A stretch of 64,000 nt of DNA from contig NZ_AP021879.1 of NCBI RefSeq assembly GCF_009689005.1, positions 6,759,501-6,823,500 on the forward strand, given 5' to 3'. The notes under the pieces are model-generated. The model did not search any database, had not been told where the DNA came from, and saw nothing but the letters and a program-made list of their open reading frames with translations. Of the stretch, positions 8,936-17,957 are shown one piece after another (positions within the stretch are counted from its first letter, which is position 1; each line of letters opens with the position of its first letter). The stretch comes from Desulfosarcina ovata subsp. ovata (GTDB taxonomy: Bacteria; Desulfobacterota; Desulfobacteria; Desulfobacterales; Desulfosarcinaceae). A program made the position numbers and the translations under genes.

Positions 8936-9655
8936 ATGCAGAACGGATCTTCCAACATCTCTCCCCTGATTGCGTTCACGGACGTCTCCAAGGTCTACGG
9001 CAAGGGCCAGACCGCCATGCGGGCGCTGGACCGCTTCAGTCTGGGAATTCAGCCGGGCGAATTTGTCGCCATGATGGGGCCCAGCGGATCGGGAAAGTCC
9101 ACCTGTCTGAACATTTTGGGTTGTATCGATGTGCCCACCAGCGGCAGCTACCGTTTCGACGGCGTGGCTGTGGAGACCCTGTCGCGGGATCAGCGGGCCA
9201 TGCTGCGGCGGAATTTTCTGGGCTTTGTGTTTCAGGGATTCAACCTGCTCAACCGGACATCCGCCCTGGAAAATGTCGAACTGCCCCTGGTTTACCGCAA
9301 GGTTCCGGCCAAGGCCCGGCATACCCGAGCCCTGGACGCCTTGGCCGCGGTGGGCCTGGCGGACCGGGCCGGTCACACGCCCGGCGAGCTGTCCGGTGGT
9401 CAGCAGCAACGGGTGGCCATCGCCCGGGCCATTGTGGGCAACCCCCGGGTCCTTTTGGCCGATGAGCCCACCGGAAACCTCGATTCCGTGCGCAGCCGGG
9501 AAATCATGGAGATGCTCGTCAAATTCAACCGCGACGAGGGGATTACCATCGTGATGGTCACCCATGAGGCGGAGATGGCCGCCTTTGCCGATCGCCAGGT
9601 TCATTTTCGGGACGGGCGCATGACCGACGATTTTCAAAGCGGGATGGCGGCATGA
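8936..9655 (+). CDS. MacB-type ABC transporter ATP-binding protein
   Basis: This 239-residue protein is a complete nucleotide-binding domain of the LolD/MacB class: Walker A GPSGSGKST near residue 46, Q-loop in FVFQGFNLL, signature LSGGQQQR near residue 148, Walker B VLLADEP, D-loop GNLDS and switch histidine in MVTHE. In MacB proper the ATPase and membrane domains are fused; here they are separate genes overlapping by four bases (9652-9655). It should energise export by the adjoining permease, adaptor and outer-membrane factor. The substrate is unknown: macrolides, peptides and lipids are all known for the family. Confidence 0.93.
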   Translation: MQNGSSNISPLIAFTDVSKVYGKGQTAMRALDRFSLGIQPGEFVAMMGPSGSGKSTCLNILGCIDVPTSGSYRFDGVAVETLSRDQRAMLRRNFLGFVFQGFNLLNRTSALENVELPLVYRKVPAKARHTRALDALAAVGLADRAGHTPGELSGGQQQRVAIARAIVGNPRVLLADEPTGNLDSVRSREIMEMLVKFNRDEGITIVMVTHEAEMAAFADRQVHFRDGRMTDDFQSGMAA

Positions 9656-10866
9656 TGCTTTGGGAAACCTTTCTGCTGGCCCAGCGCACCATCCGGCGCA
9701 ACGTGATGCGATCCTCGCTGACCATTCTGGGGATTGTCATCGGCGTGGCCGCGGTGATCCTGATGGTCACCCTGGGCAGCGGCGCCACGGCCAAGGTGAC
9801 CCGTGACATTTCCCGGCTGGGCAGCAACATGCTGCACGTGCGTCCGGGACAGGGGATGCGGGGCCCTGGCGGGGCTCGCAGCAGTTCGGATCAATTTACG
9901 GTGGCCGATGCCACGGCCATCCGCAACAGCGTGGCCGGATTGAGCGCCGTAGCGCCCACGGCCCAGACGTCCAAACAGGCCATCCACGGCAGTGCCAACT
10001 GGTCCACCTCGGTGACCGGTGCCACCAATGCCTACCTGACCGTTCAGGGGTGGGAACTGGCCGAGGGCAGGGTGTTCAGCGACGCGGAGACCAAGGCCGG
10101 CAAAGGGGTTTGCCTGATTGGCCATACGGTCCAGAAGGAACTCTTCGGGAGTGAATCGCCCATCGGCAAGGCCATGCGCCTGGAGGCGATTTCGTTCAGG
10201 GTGATCGGCACCCTCAAGGAGAAGGGCCAATCCAGCTTCGGCGACGACCAGGACGACATCGTGATCATCCCCCTGCGTACCCTGCAGCGGCGCATGACCG
10301 GCACCACCGATGTGGGCACCATCCTGGTTTCCGTGGCCGACGGGATCTCCACCGAGACGGTCAAATCCGAGATCGAGAGCCTGATGCGTGAACGCCGCGG
10401 AATCCGGTCCGACCAGGAAGACGATTTCCATGTGCGCGACATGAAAGAACTGATCGACACGCTCACCGGCACGACCACCGTTCTGACCGCCCTGCTCAGT
10501 GCCGTGGCCGGAGTCAGCCTGCTGGTGGGCGGCATCGGTATCATGAACATCATGATGGTCTCGGTCACCGAACGGACCCGCGAGATCGGCACCCGGCTGG
10601 CCATCGGCGCCCTGGAACGCGAAGTGCTGATGCAGTTTCTGGTGGAGGCCGTGGTGCTGGCCTCGTTCGGCGGCCTGATCGGCATTGCCACCGGGCTGTG
10701 CGGTGCCGCCGTCGGCTCCCGGCTGATCGGCGTGCCCTTTGTTTTCAGACCGGGCATCGTTGCCGCGGCATTCCTTTTTTCGGGTGCCGTGGGCATCGCG
10801 TTCGGATATTTCCCGGCCCGCAAGGCCGCCCAACTCAATCCCATCGAGGCATTGCGATATGAATAG
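9652..10866 (+). CDS. MacB/FtsX-type ABC transporter permease
   Basis: The 404-residue protein shows the FtsX/MacB layout: a first membrane helix after the N-terminal motif RNVMRSSLTILGIVIGVAAV, a large periplasmic domain (about residues 45-275), then three C-terminal helices with the motif GGIGIMNIMMVSVTERTREIG and the ending AAQLNPIEALRYE. It pairs with the upstream ATPase and adaptor as a mechanotransmission-type exporter. The stop overlaps the start of the OmpR-type regulator gene (ATG at 10859), indicating one transcription unit. The length matches stand-alone MacB permeases. Confidence 0.92.
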   Translation: MMLWETFLLAQRTIRRNVMRSSLTILGIVIGVAAVILMVTLGSGATAKVTRDISRLGSNMLHVRPGQGMRGPGGARSSSDQFTVADATAIRNSVAGLSAVAPTAQTSKQAIHGSANWSTSVTGATNAYLTVQGWELAEGRVFSDAETKAGKGVCLIGHTVQKELFGSESPIGKAMRLEAISFRVIGTLKEKGQSSFGDDQDDIVIIPLRTLQRRMTGTTDVGTILVSVADGISTETVKSEIESLMRERRGIRSDQEDDFHVRDMKELIDTLTGTTTVLTALLSAVAGVSLLVGGIGIMNIMMVSVTERTREIGTRLAIGALEREVLMQFLVEAVVLASFGGLIGIATGLCGAAVGSRLIGVPFVFRPGIVAAAFLFSGAVGIAFGYFPARKAAQLNPIEALRYE

Positions 10867-11638
10867 CCAAACGAAATCGATGAACGATTTAAAAGATATT
10901 TCCCGGAAAGGAGAACATCGTCATCCCATGGTACAATCCGAAAAACGTCCCACCATTTTTATTTGCGAGCCGGACCACGGACCGACCCACCCGCTGGTCG
11001 CCTACCTGACCGCCAAGGCCTATGATGTTCATTGCATCCCGGACAGCAGCCAGGCCGTCGATGAAATTGTCACCCGTCTACCCGACCTGGTCCTTTTGGA
11101 CACCCATCTGCCACTGGCCGGCGGATACGAAGTCTGCAGCATGGTGCGCACCAATTACAGCGGTCCGATCCTCTTCCAGGGGCAGGAGGCAGACGAAGCG
11201 TCCCAGTTGCTGGCCTTTGAACGGGGTGCCGATGATTACATCACCATGCCCATCTCCCCGGCCCTGCTGACCGCCCGCATCCGTGCCCACCTGAAGCGCA
11301 GCCACGGCATGGCCAGCGGCCGGCAGATCCGTGTGGGCGATCTGGTGGTGGATGCCGGCTTGCGCGCCGTTTCCCTGGACGGTCAGCCCATCGATCTGAC
11401 CACCATGCAGTTTGAACTGCTCTGGTACCTGGCCAAGCGCTCGGGTCGCGTGGTCCCCCGGGAAGAGCTGTACGAGGCGCTCTACAACGAAAAATACAAT
11501 GGCTTCGACCGCTCCGTGGATGTTTACATCTCCCGGATCCGCCATCAGTTGGGCGACGATGCCGACAATCCCTATTACCTGAAGACCGTTCGCGGAGTGG
11601 GCTATCTGTTTGCCGGTCACGATGGCAACGGACACTGA
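10859..11638 (+). CDS. OmpR-family response regulator with degenerate receiver domain
   Basis: The start at 10859 overlaps the permease stop; ATG 10928 is an alternative. The product (259 residues) has an N-terminal receiver (about 30-145) and a C-terminal winged helix (about 155-255) with the family signature RHQLGDD...TVRGVGYLF. The phospho-acceptor Asp is present (LVLLDTHLP), but other active-site positions are altered: the acidic pair reads E-P in FICEPD rather than D-D, the conserved Thr/Ser region reads ILFQGQ, and the invariant Lys before Pro is Met (ITMPIS). Such receivers often work without phosphorylation. It is last in the ABC efflux operon and probably regulates it. No kinase is cotranscribed. 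Confidence 0.88.
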   Translation: MNSQTKSMNDLKDISRKGEHRHPMVQSEKRPTIFICEPDHGPTHPLVAYLTAKAYDVHCIPDSSQAVDEIVTRLPDLVLLDTHLPLAGGYEVCSMVRTNYSGPILFQGQEADEASQLLAFERGADDYITMPISPALLTARIRAHLKRSHGMASGRQIRVGDLVVDAGLRAVSLDGQPIDLTTMQFELLWYLAKRSGRVVPREELYEALYNEKYNGFDRSVDVYISRIRHQLGDDADNPYYLKTVRGVGYLFAGHDGNGH

Positions 11639-11680
11639 TCAGGGGCCTGACGTCGAATCTTTTCGGATTCCTCGTATTTT

Positions 11681-14600
11681 TCAGGCCTCCAACGCGGCTT
11701 TTACCGCCACCCCGATATTTTCGATGGTATAGGGCTTTTTCAGGTAGCTGGCCGCGCCCAGTTGCAGCACTTCGCGGATCCGTGCGGTTTCGGAAAAACC
11801 GCTGGCGATGATGGCCTTTTGGTCGGGATGGCGGCGGATGATCTGCCGGTAGGTCTCGAGGCCGTCCATTCCCGGGCTCATGATCATATCCAGCACCAGC
11901 AGGTCGGCAGAATGGGTTTTCAGGTGAGTGATGGCGGCCTCTCCGCTGGAGACGCTTTCCACCCGGTAGCCCAGTGTGGTCAGGATGGCTGTGGCGATTT
12001 CACGCTGCTCTTTGACATCATCCACCACCAGGATGGTTTCGCCGCTTCCCGAATATTCCTCTACGGCCAGGTGGTGGGTCGCATCCGGCTTGCGCCGGGT
12101 AACCGGGAAATAGAGCGTAAACCGGCTGCCTTCACCCTCGGAGCTTTCAAAATCGATGTATCCTCTGTGATCCTTGACCGTTCCCCATACCACGGCCATG
12201 CCCAGCCCGGTTCCGCTGCGCCCCATTTTTTTCTTGGTGTAAAACGGCTCGAAGATACGCCCCAGGTCTTCGGCGCTGATGCCCATGCCGTTGTCCGCCA
12301 CGGTCAGGGAGGCGTATTCGCCTTCATTGACCACATCATAGCCTTTGACAGGCCGGTCAATGTAGCAGTTCGCGCTTGAGATGACAATCCGGCCGCTTTG
12401 GGGGATGGCTTCGGCGGCGTTGGAAACCAGATTCATCAGGGCTTTGCCCAGGTGGACGGAAGATCCGGAAATATCTATCAGGTCCGGCGCCAGGTGGGTT
12501 TCGATCTGGGTGTGGGGGTGGTAGGACTGCAGTTTGCCATATTCGGGACTGCTCAGGTAGTCTTTGACGATCCGGTTCAGATTGACCACTTCATCGACGG
12601 CCACGCCGCGGCGGGCAAGGGTAAGCAGATCCTGAACGATGGTGGCGGCCCGTTGCCCTGAGTTGAAGATGGTCCTGATGGGTTCGCGCAGGGGGCTTTC
12701 CTTGGGCAGCTGCATCAACAGCAGTTCCGGGTAGCTCACCAGCCCCGAAAGGATATTGTTGAGGTCGTGGGCCACACCGCCGGCCAGGGTGCCGATGGCT
12801 TCCATCTTTTCCGCCCTGCGCAAACGACTTTCCAGCTGTGCTTTCTCTTCCATCGCCTGGCGGCGCCGGGCCGTGCCCAGGGCCAGTCCGACCATGTCCG
12901 CAGTGGAGTTGGCAAAATTGATTTCGTCCAGATGCCAATACCGCTGATCCCGGGTATGGGCAAAGGTGATCAGGCCAGCCATCTCACCGCCATCGAAAAA
13001 GAGGGCCATGATAATGGAACGAATGCCACGGGCCGGCATGTAATCACTGGCAAATTCCACCAGGCGCTTGTCCTTGCTAACGTCCGAGGAGGCGATGGTG
13101 CGTCCGCTTTGGATGGCATTCAGATAGATGGGAAAGTCGGCCAGATGCAGGGCGTCGTCGCAATGCTGCAGTCCGCTGCCGTCAATCCATTTTTTTTTGC
13201 AGAGGGTGGTCGTGCGGGTTTCGTTCAGCAGCCAGACACCGCAGCGCTGAACCTTCAGGGTCTTTGCCGCTGCCGGCAGGATGGCGTCCAGGGCGCGGTC
13301 AAAATCTCCACCGTACAAAATATCCTGACCGGCCAGATTCAGCAACGCCTGGTTCTGTTCCCTGAGCCGGCTTTCGGTTTCGCGTTGCGTCTGTTCAACC
13401 CGCTTGCGTTCGACGATCTCCCGCTCGAGTTCCCGGGTGCGGCCTTTGACCAGAACCTCCAGGTTGTCGCGGTGCTCCGCAAGATCGGCCTGGGCTTGCC
13501 GGCGCTGGCCGATTTCCGCTTTAAGCCTGGCATTGACCGCTTCGATATCCGCAATATGGGTTTGGACGGTATCGGCCATCTCGTTATGGGCCTGGGCCAG
13601 CTGCCCCATTTCATCGTTGGACGTAAACTTCAGGCGATGGCCACGTTCGCCCTGCTGGAACCGGCGAATGCCGTGGATCATCTTGGTGATGCGGGTGGTC
13701 AGGGTCGAGGCCATGAATATGGCGATGAGAATGACGCAGACGATCATCAGGGCCGTATACAGGCTGAGATGACGGAACGCTTTCTGCAACGAAGCATGCA
13801 TCATCTGCTGGTTTTCTCTCTTTTCCTCTTCTATTTTGCCGGCATAGTCGGCCTCGATGGTTTGGATGGTTTTGGCCGTTTCCACGGCGGCGCGGTGGAA
13901 TTCTTCGACATTGGCACCGATGGTCACGAATCCGAACCCCCGTGGATGCTGTCCGTAAATACCGGTGTGGTAGGGGATGGCCGCTGCCGTGGTGAGTTTC
14001 CAGAGGCCGCTCCAGAAAATCAAAAAGGATCCTGATCCGCCTTCCTGGGTAAGGTTGTACCATCCCGTGCATTGGGGCGCGAAATTGAGGTAGCGGCAGT
14101 CCAGACCGACCATGCCGGCGCAGGTCAGTGCTTCTGCCGGACGTTTGGCCAGGGCCTGGGATTTGAACCGGGGGGCCTGGTCGATGAATGCCGGCATGGA
14201 GCCATTGACGCGGCGCCAGATCGCGGCCATTTCCTCGTCCAGCCAGGGGACGGCCGGTTGGCCGGTCTCAGGGTCATAGCCGGCGATAAAATAGTCACGC
14301 GGATGGGAGATGTTACGTCCCTTGTAGTCCCACATGAAGGCGTAATTGCCGCTGCCGGCATCCGAGATGGCCGAATAACGTTCTTGCGTGGGCACCAGAT
14401 GGTCGGTGAATTCCATGATGTGGGTGTGATCCAGGGCCAGGGTCACATAGCCGCGGATGCGACCGTTTTCGACGACCGGTGTGCCCCAGCGGATCAGGCC
14501 CTGAAAGCGGATGCCCACCGGATTCTCCTTGCCGGCATAGCCGGCGGTTTGCGGTGAGAAAGGGATCCCGCGGGCTTGGGCCGCCTTTCGGTTGTAGGTG

Positions 14601-15358
14601 CCGATTACCTGACTCCTGACATAGGGGCCGATCACCTCGGAAACATAGATTTCTCCGGGCTTGAGCTGTTTAAGGGCCTGAAAATAGGTTTCCGCCCGGC
14701 AGTAGGTGTTGTGCGGATCGGACACATCCCGGCAGGCGTGCGGCAGCAGTGGAGAGGTCCCCACCTTGAGTTGTTCCCGGCCGGCAGGATCAATGAAGGT
14801 CATTTCCAGGTAGAGGGGCCGGTTGTCGATGATACCGTCACGATCCGGCGCCCGGTAGTGAAAATCCCGGCGGTTGTCATCGTTGCCGGCCGTAATGATT
14901 TTGCCCGAATCACCATCCGGCGCTTCGGCGGGAATCCAACGCTCTCCCAGCGCGTCCATTTTCCAGGGGCGGTGCAGGATGACAGGCCGGAAATGCGAGC
15001 TCAGAAAGTTGCGGTACTGGGACCTGTCGATCGGCAACCGGGCCGCCAGCTGAATGTCCCGGTCACGATCGTAAAGAAACGCCGCCACCCGGGCAGCCGT
15101 GTCGGTGGTCAACCGTTCGATGGCTTCGCGGGATTTTTCGTCAAGTGCCTGGATGGAGTTCTCGGTGGAAAGATCGGTAACCCCCTTGACCACGTCATGG
15201 GTGCGTTCCGCCATCTGGACCGTTTTTTTTTCGATGGCCTCGGTCAGTTTGGAAATTTCCTCCCAGGCAAACCAGGCCAGGGCAATCAGCGGGAGAACTT
15301 TGATCAGAATAAAAATAGCAATCAGTTTTGAGCGAATACCCGGGGTATACCGTTGCAT
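11681..15358 (-). CDS. Hybrid sensor histidine kinase (periplasmic sensor, HAMP, GAF, kinase, receiver)
   Basis: This 1225-residue protein has an N-terminal membrane helix (about 10-30), a very large periplasmic region of about 480 residues that looks like a Cache-type sensor, and a second helix (about 535-555). It continues with HAMP (RRFQQGERGHRL), coiled coil (about 600-690), a GAF domain (about 700-840), HisKA with His in GGVAHDLNN, an HATPase with NLVSNAAEAI, DNGMGIS and GTGLGM boxes, and a C-terminal receiver with Asp in LLVLDMIM and KKPY. The periplasmic domain contains several Cys residues (for example CRDV, CRAET, CAGMVGLDCRY). It is convergent with the efflux operon (about 40 bases between stops). 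The cognate output protein is not adjacent. The start has no strong ribosome site visible. Confidence 0.9.
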   Translation of the reverse strand: MQRYTPGIRSKLIAIFILIKVLPLIALAWFAWEEISKLTEAIEKKTVQMAERTHDVVKGVTDLSTENSIQALDEKSREAIERLTTDTAARVAAFLYDRDRDIQLAARLPIDRSQYRNFLSSHFRPVILHRPWKMDALGERWIPAEAPDGDSGKIITAGNDDNRRDFHYRAPDRDGIIDNRPLYLEMTFIDPAGREQLKVGTSPLLPHACRDVSDPHNTYCRAETYFQALKQLKPGEIYVSEVIGPYVRSQVIGTYNRKAAQARGIPFSPQTAGYAGKENPVGIRFQGLIRWGTPVVENGRIRGYVTLALDHTHIMEFTDHLVPTQERYSAISDAGSGNYAFMWDYKGRNISHPRDYFIAGYDPETGQPAVPWLDEEMAAIWRRVNGSMPAFIDQAPRFKSQALAKRPAEALTCAGMVGLDCRYLNFAPQCTGWYNLTQEGGSGSFLIFWSGLWKLTTAAAIPYHTGIYGQHPRGFGFVTIGANVEEFHRAAVETAKTIQTIEADYAGKIEEEKRENQQMMHASLQKAFRHLSLYTALMIVCVILIAIFMASTLTTRITKMIHGIRRFQQGERGHRLKFTSNDEMGQLAQAHNEMADTVQTHIADIEAVNARLKAEIGQRRQAQADLAEHRDNLEVLVKGRTRELEREIVERKRVEQTQRETESRLREQNQALLNLAGQDILYGGDFDRALDAILPAAAKTLKVQRCGVWLLNETRTTTLCKKKWIDGSGLQHCDDALHLADFPIYLNAIQSGRTIASSDVSKDKRLVEFASDYMPARGIRSIIMALFFDGGEMAGLITFAHTRDQRYWHLDEINFANSTADMVGLALGTARRRQAMEEKAQLESRLRRAEKMEAIGTLAGGVAHDLNNILSGLVSYPELLLMQLPKESPLREPIRTIFNSGQRAATIVQDLLTLARRGVAVDEVVNLNRIVKDYLSSPEYGKLQSYHPHTQIETHLAPDLIDISGSSVHLGKALMNLVSNAAEAIPQSGRIVISSANCYIDRPVKGYDVVNEGEYASLTVADNGMGISAEDLGRIFEPFYTKKKMGRSGTGLGMAVVWGTVKDHRGYIDFESSEGEGSRFTLYFPVTRRKPDATHHLAVEEYSGSGETILVVDDVKEQREIATAILTTLGYRVESVSSGEAAITHLKTHSADLLVLDMIMSPGMDGLETYRQIIRRHPDQKAIIASGFSETARIREVLQLGAASYLKKPYTIENIGVAVKAALEA

Positions 15359-15524
15359 GGACCTGTTACTCCTCTTTTCGCCTCCCGGCCAATCTCAGTT
15401 TCAAGACGCGTTTGAACGATTTGTCTAGCTTGCAGCAGTCGGTACCATTTCCATTATCGCGGCGAAATCTAACCAATACAGCATGCCAGAAGAAATGGAA
15501 ACAGGGGAAATTCTTGAAAGACCA

Positions 15525-15583
15525 GGGCAATCGCATGAAAATCCTGCGCATCCTGGTATATTCTTTTCCGCCAATCGCCTAAA
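15525..15583. repeat. Dispersed palindromic repeat family 2, half copy
   Basis: The reverse complement of this stretch shares about 45 bases with the left arm of the element at 20550-20710 (core GGCGATTGGCGGAAAAGAAT, then ATACCAGGATGCGCA). Only one arm is present, so it may be a decayed or partial copy. It lies between the hybrid kinase and the TonB receptor gene. Confidence 0.7.
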
Positions 15584-15628
15584 AGCCGCGCTGCTCCTTT
15601 CGATTCATCCGGAAAGGGTTTGGCGGTT

Positions 15629-15671
15629 GGCTTCTGCTGAGCCCTTTTCTTATGGGGGCTCAGCAGAAGCC
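15629..15671. promoter_or_regulatory. Perfect 16-bp inverted repeat (stem-loop) upstream of TonB receptor gene
   Basis: Bases 15629-15644 (GGCTTCTGCTGAGCCC) are the exact reverse complement of 15656-15671, separated by 11 bases. The hairpin lies in the 600-base gap between the divergent kinase (start 15358) and TonB receptor (start 15963) genes. There is no T-run next to it, so it is not an obvious intrinsic terminator. It may be a long leader element, operator or repeat. The remainder of the gap holds the family 2 repeat fragment and AT-rich sequence; I found no recognisable cobalamin-box. Confidence 0.6.
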
Positions 15672-15962
15672 GTGGGTCCGTCGGTTGATTCAACCCATGC
15701 CGTCAGTTGTTGGGGTGTTGGCGGTTGTGTTGGAATCGGTATTTTTGCGTAAGCTTTTATCCGCTTGCCTCGCTATTTATTAAATCGGCATCACAATCAT
15801 TGACGCATAAACAAAATCTATATACAAGAACCGCTGATAAAAATGTCGGGGAAGGTTGCTTTTGGTAAGGATTGTTACGCTTTTACGGTATCCCTCGGTT
15901 CGTACAAGTATTTTTCCTTCCGATTAAAACCATTGATTACGATAAATGACTTGGAGAAGATG

Positions 15963-17957
15963 ATGAAGAAACCTGTAGTTGGTGGCTTACTGGTCTTGGC
16001 GATGGCACTATCCTGGCCGGGTGGATCTGTTGCGGAAGAAATAGATTCCCATGAAGGGGCGTATCGTCTGGCGGAAATTGTTGTCTCGGGGGAGTCCGAA
16101 AGCATTGTAGAGTCGGCGGGAACCGTGCACCGTATCACGGCGCGAGATATCCAGGACCAGGGGGCCCGAACCCTGGATGAAGCTCTCGAACTGGTTCCCG
16201 GCCTGATTGTCCGCGAGGGGGCCGAGGGCTCTCCGCGAATCGATATCCGCGGGTTTCGTACCCGCCATGTGCCGTTATTTCTCAACGGCATCCCCGTGGT
16301 GGACACCTATGACGGCCAGTTCGATCCCACGCTGATTCCGGCTGAGATTATCTCCGAAATCAAGGTGACCACCGGCGGCGGATCGGTGCTTTACGGTCCC
16401 GGTGGCAATGGCGGGGCCATTGATATTATCACCAAAAGCGGAAAGCGGGGCCTGCATGGCACGGTTGGCGGTGAAATCGGTGAAGGCGAACGCTACCTGG
16501 GAAAAGCCAGTCTCTCCGGGGGCGGGGAGAAGGCCGATTTCTACCTGGGAGTGAATGCCTATGATCGCGACAAATTTACCCTGTCTCGGGATTTTGATGA
16601 CACGGATGCAGAAGGCGGTGACTACCGGGCAAACAGCGACCGGGAACGCACCAGTTTGTTCGGCAACACGAGCTATCGCCTGGGGGAACGCACACAGCTG
16701 GGCTTGACCGTCAGTCATACGACCGGTGAAAACGGAAAACCGGCGGTGACCAATTCCGATGATGCCGATCCATTTACCAAGAGCCCCAAATATGAGCGCA
16801 TCGACGATTTGGAAACCTCCCTGGTCCAGGTGGCCATTGACCACAAGACCGCAGGTCCTTTTGAGTGGCGTGGATGGGGCTTTTTCAGCCAGTCGGAGAT
16901 CGAAGAGAATCGCTATGATGACGACACCTATTCGACCCAGGACAAGAAAGGTGCCTACCACCAGAACACGGATATGAAGATTTACGGGGCCAGTACGCAG
17001 CTGCGCTACCATGTGGGAACCGTCGGCAACGCCACCCTGGGACTGACCGCGGAGAACGACGAGTGGGATGTCGACGGTTTCAGTGTCGGCAAAAGCAGTA
17101 CCGAGGATTACTCCGATGAAAGGGATATCCAAATTTATTCAGTGGCCCTCGAGTACGAACATCAACTGGGCGATCGTGCCGGCATCGTTGTCGGCTACGG
17201 TCACCATTTTCAGGATAAAGACAGCGGTGGCAGCGACGACGATTTTTCCTACCTGGTGGGAGTCAGCTACGACCTCACCGACGCTACCCGAGTCAAGGCC
17301 AACCATGCGCGTAAAATCCGTTTTCCGTCGGTCAAACAGCTTTACGACGGAGATTCGGCTAACCCGGACCTGGATACCGAGGTGACCCTGCACTACGAGG
17401 CCGGCATCCGCCAGATGCTGCCCTATGGCATGTCGCTGGGCGTGACCGGTTTTATCATTCGTGCCGAGGATTTCATCGAAAAAGATGAGAGTGATCCGAA
17501 CGAAATGAACAAAAACTACCAGGACCTTCGGTTCCACGGCGTCGAGACAGACCTGATCGTTCAACCCATCGATGCGCTGAGACTTCGCCTGGCGGTGGGC
17601 TGGCTGGAAACCGAAGACCGTTCCGACGATTCCGAGCGTGACGAACTGCAGCACCGTCCGGAGTGGACGGTCTCTGTGGACGGCCGCTATCGATTCGACT
17701 TCGGCCTGACGGCCAGTGCCTCCCTCAAATATGTGGCCGACCAGTATTTTTACGACCAGGACGATGAAGATCCTTTGGAAAAGAAAAAGCTGAACGATTT
17801 TACCGTCGTCAACGTCAAGCTCAGCCAAAAGATCGTCGCATCGGGCCTTGAGATATACGTTGGCGCCGACAACCTGTTCGACGAAGATTACGAAGAGAGC
17901 TATGGTTTGCCACAGCCCGGACAGACCGTCTATGGTGGCGTTGAGTACCGGTTCTAA
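15963..17957 (+). CDS. TonB-dependent outer-membrane receptor
   Basis: I take the second ATG of an ATGATG pair (15963), six bases after GGAG; upstream in-frame codons lack a signal. The 664-residue protein has a signal peptide (cleavage probably after GSVA), a TonB box-like EIVVSGE near residue 38, a plug domain with IDIRGF and GPGGNGGAIDIITK, and a C-terminal beta-barrel ending YGGVEYRF with terminal Phe. It imports a scarce substrate across the outer membrane using TonB. The next gene, overlapping by some 20 bases, encodes a fused ECF transporter, so both should share a substrate such as a vitamin or metal chelate. No cobalamin riboswitch was recognised. Confidence 0.92.
   Translation: MKKPVVGGLLVLAMALSWPGGSVAEEIDSHEGAYRLAEIVVSGESESIVESAGTVHRITARDIQDQGARTLDEALELVPGLIVREGAEGSPRIDIRGFRTRHVPLFLNGIPVVDTYDGQFDPTLIPAEIISEIKVTTGGGSVLYGPGGNGGAIDIITKSGKRGLHGTVGGEIGEGERYLGKASLSGGGEKADFYLGVNAYDRDKFTLSRDFDDTDAEGGDYRANSDRERTSLFGNTSYRLGERTQLGLTVSHTTGENGKPAVTNSDDADPFTKSPKYERIDDLETSLVQVAIDHKTAGPFEWRGWGFFSQSEIEENRYDDDTYSTQDKKGAYHQNTDMKIYGASTQLRYHVGTVGNATLGLTAENDEWDVDGFSVGKSSTEDYSDERDIQIYSVALEYEHQLGDRAGIVVGYGHHFQDKDSGGSDDDFSYLVGVSYDLTDATRVKANHARKIRFPSVKQLYDGDSANPDLDTEVTLHYEAGIRQMLPYGMSLGVTGFIIRAEDFIEKDESDPNEMNKNYQDLRFHGVETDLIVQPIDALRLRLAVGWLETEDRSDDSERDELQHRPEWTVSVDGRYRFDFGLTASASLKYVADQYFYDQDDEDPLEKKKLNDFTVVNVKLSQKIVASGLEIYVGADNLFDEDYEESYGLPQPGQTVYGGVEYRF

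Noticed and set aside
7531..8991. 486-codon open frame on the minus strand opposite the MacA-like gene
   Set aside because: It is a shadow of a GC-rich gene: Arg/His/Gly-rich, no domain, no ribosome site, and the plus strand has a clear adaptor protein.
9634..10833. Long antisense frame opposite the MacB-type permease
   Set aside because: Composition is typical of reversed GC-rich codons (HGD, GQG repeats) with no recognisable pattern.
15584..15962. Cobalamin riboswitch before the TonB receptor
   Set aside because: I looked for the conserved B12-box type sequence and did not find it; only a simple hairpin is present.
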